Below are positions 63,171 through 64,000 of a stretch of 64,000 nucleotides of DNA, one piece after another (position 1 is the first letter of the stretch; each line of letters begins with the position of its first letter). The stretch is from Psychroserpens mesophilus. GTDB lineage: Bacteria > Bacteroidota > Bacteroidia > Flavobacteriales > Flavobacteriaceae. Location of the stretch: contig NZ_JXJP01000003.1 of the NCBI RefSeq assembly GCF_000826645.1, positions 1 to 64,000 of the forward strand, read 5' to 3'. Below the pieces are notes generated by a model. The model was not told where the DNA came from and made no database searches. It saw only the letters and a program-made list of their open reading frames with translations. A program made the translations under genes and the position numbers.

Positions 63171-63644
63171 CTAATCAGCTTTATAATCGTTATAGGTGTG
63201 TAAGGATTTTAGTGTTTCTTCGTAAAAAAGAATAGCAGCAATTAAATCTCTTGTGTCTGAATATGGTAATATAGTTTTCTGAAATTCAATTGTACTATCA
63301 AAATAACTTACAGAAGCTTCAACATTGTTTTCAAGTGCTTTTTTGTTTTCCTTAGTATCAGGAATCCCTAAATCGGACATCGTGATACCAGGTTTTGTGG
63401 CAAAAGCAATATTTGGTAAAATATTTACGATAACTTTAATACGTTCGGTATATAAAGTGAGTAATTCGCCTTTTGACATTCTGTCTAATTCATCATGACT
63501 ATGGTATTTAGAAATGTTCACTTTACCACTTATGATGTTCATTGAAGCATCTTTTTTCTTAGTTGAGGCTTTTTTATCCTGAGCGAAACTGATGCTAGCA
63601 ATCAGAAAAAAAGATAGGATTAATAAAGTAGATTTTGTTCTCAT
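63171..63644 (-). CDS. Exported protein of unknown function
   Basis: A 157-residue protein with a signal peptide ending SISFAQ and a lysine-rich stretch (DKKASTKKKDAS). A mainly helical region follows, containing YHSHDELDRMSKGELLTLY and PNIAFATKPGITMSDLGIP. I do not recognise a family. It has a good promoter and its own terminator, so it is monocistronic. It shares an upstream direct-repeat element with the gliding operon, which suggests co-regulation. Likely periplasmic or secreted. Confidence 0.7.
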   Translation of the reverse strand: MRTKSTLLILSFFLIASISFAQDKKASTKKKDASMNIISGKVNISKYHSHDELDRMSKGELLTLYTERIKVIVNILPNIAFATKPGITMSDLGIPDTKENKKALENNVEASVSYFDSTIEFQKTILPYSDTRDLIAAILFYEETLKSLHTYNDYKAD

Positions 63645-63674
63645 TTTTCGAGTTTTTAGTTAATCTGGGTGAAA

Positions 63675-63704
63675 CAAATCTATACATTTTATTAAAAAAA
63701 ACAA
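63675..63704 (-). promoter_or_regulatory. Promoter of the 157-residue exported-protein gene
   Basis: Minus strand TTG at 63702-63704, 19 bp, then TAGATTTG at 63675-63682, a perfect TAnnTTTG box 30 bp before the ATG at 63644. Confidence 0.6.
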
Positions 63705-63740
63705 CAATATTTCAGATTTTTTTGCAAATTATTTTTCCAT

Positions 63741-63820
63741 ATGAAATGCATATTTCTTGGTTAAACTGCATTTTTACTAGATAAAATGCAAATATTTACG
63801 ATGAAATACTATTGTGATTT
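63741..63820. promoter_or_regulatory. Four-unit 20-bp direct-repeat array
   Basis: Units start exactly at 63741, 63761, 63781 and 63801: ATGAAATGCA, TTAAACTGCA, ATAAAATGCA, ATGAAATACT, each followed by an AT-rich 10 bp, often ending in G. The 20-bp phase puts each unit on about the same helix face. The nearest edge is 37 bp upstream of the -33 box of the 157-residue protein gene, a typical activator position. Confidence 0.5.
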
Positions 63821-64000
63821 AAGTGGTTTATATTCTCTTGAAATGTTCAATTTTGAATATTTTAACTTCAGTTTTTTCTACTTTAATGAAATTTTCTTCT
63901 TAATAATCAATATAAATTTTAGTCATTTATAAAACCATAATTCTATCGTTTTAAATTGAAAAATGCACGTATTTAATCGATAGATTTTGCAGATTGATTC

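Larger units (their letters stand above)
63645..64000. other. 356-bp upstream regulatory region at the window's right edge
   Basis: No ORF or RNA gene is visible. It contains the promoter of the 157-residue protein (63675-63704), a four-unit 20-bp direct-repeat array (63741-63820), and a weaker related pair near 63958-64000. The rest is AT-rich. The next gene lies beyond the window. Confidence 0.6.

Noticed and set aside
1-64000. Insertion sequences, prophage genes, rRNA or tRNA genes and CRISPR arrays
   Set aside because: I saw no transposase, integrase, structural RNA or spacer-repeat pattern. A short tRNA could be missed by eye, but no cloverleaf-like GTTCRA region stood out in the intergenic DNA.

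Overview
The window looks like chromosome of a marine Flavobacteriaceae-type bacterium (phylum Bacteroidota). The base composition is AT-rich. Promoter-like boxes fit the Bacteroidota form TAnnTTTG rather than the E. coli form. The gene content points the same way: type IX secretion (T9SS) and gliding genes (porX, an sprC-sprD-sprB-sprF cluster), T9SS sorting domains, a fused lpxC-fabZ gene, and many TAATG/ATGA stop-start overlaps. The genus cannot be fixed from the sequence alone.

Region 1 (1-19347, almost all minus strand) is a Wzx/Wzy-type surface polysaccharide or glycan locus. In transcription order it has a GT-like protein, a MurJ/Wzx-type flippase, a GT2, a Wzy/ligase-type membrane protein, a GT4, two different asparagine-synthase-type amidotransferases, three more GT4 enzymes, a PglC-type phosphoglycosyltransferase and a CarB-like ATP-grasp enzyme. 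A FemAB/BioF2-like acyltransferase gene then runs the opposite way. After it come a DegT aminotransferase, a PglF-type 4,6-dehydratase and the start of a Wza-type export lipoprotein that leaves the window. Together they can make a UDP-4-amino-4,6-dideoxy sugar, load it on undecaprenyl phosphate, extend, amidate or acylate it, flip, polymerise and export it.

Region 2 (19690-29999) starts with a giant T9SS-secreted PL1-like pectate lyase gene carrying 18 Ig-like modules, encoded partly by 429-bp tandem repeats. It is followed by a small membrane-anchored protein, alanine dehydrogenase, and an AT-rich patch of unknown genes. That patch holds three related small membrane proteins, an XRE regulator and a 47-residue exported peptide. 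TsaE follows.

Region 3 (30130-48253) is mostly housekeeping: porX divergent from an HD hydrolase, then lpxD, lpxC-fabZ, lpxA, efp, a second lpxD-like gene, an NTF2-fold gene and sucD. After these come a secreted M16 protease, a sortilin/BNR-repeat protein, small exported proteins and an FAD oxidoreductase.

Region 4 (48271-64000, minus strand) is the gliding adhesin operon: a beta-helix-like exported protein, sprC-, sprD- and sprB-like genes and sprF, with one more exported protein upstream. The regulatory DNA before this operon and before the upstream gene shares a 20-bp-phased direct-repeat motif, which is the most interesting unexplained non-coding signal in the window. The other leading unexplained signal is the unknown membrane-protein/peptide/XRE patch at 27009-29419.
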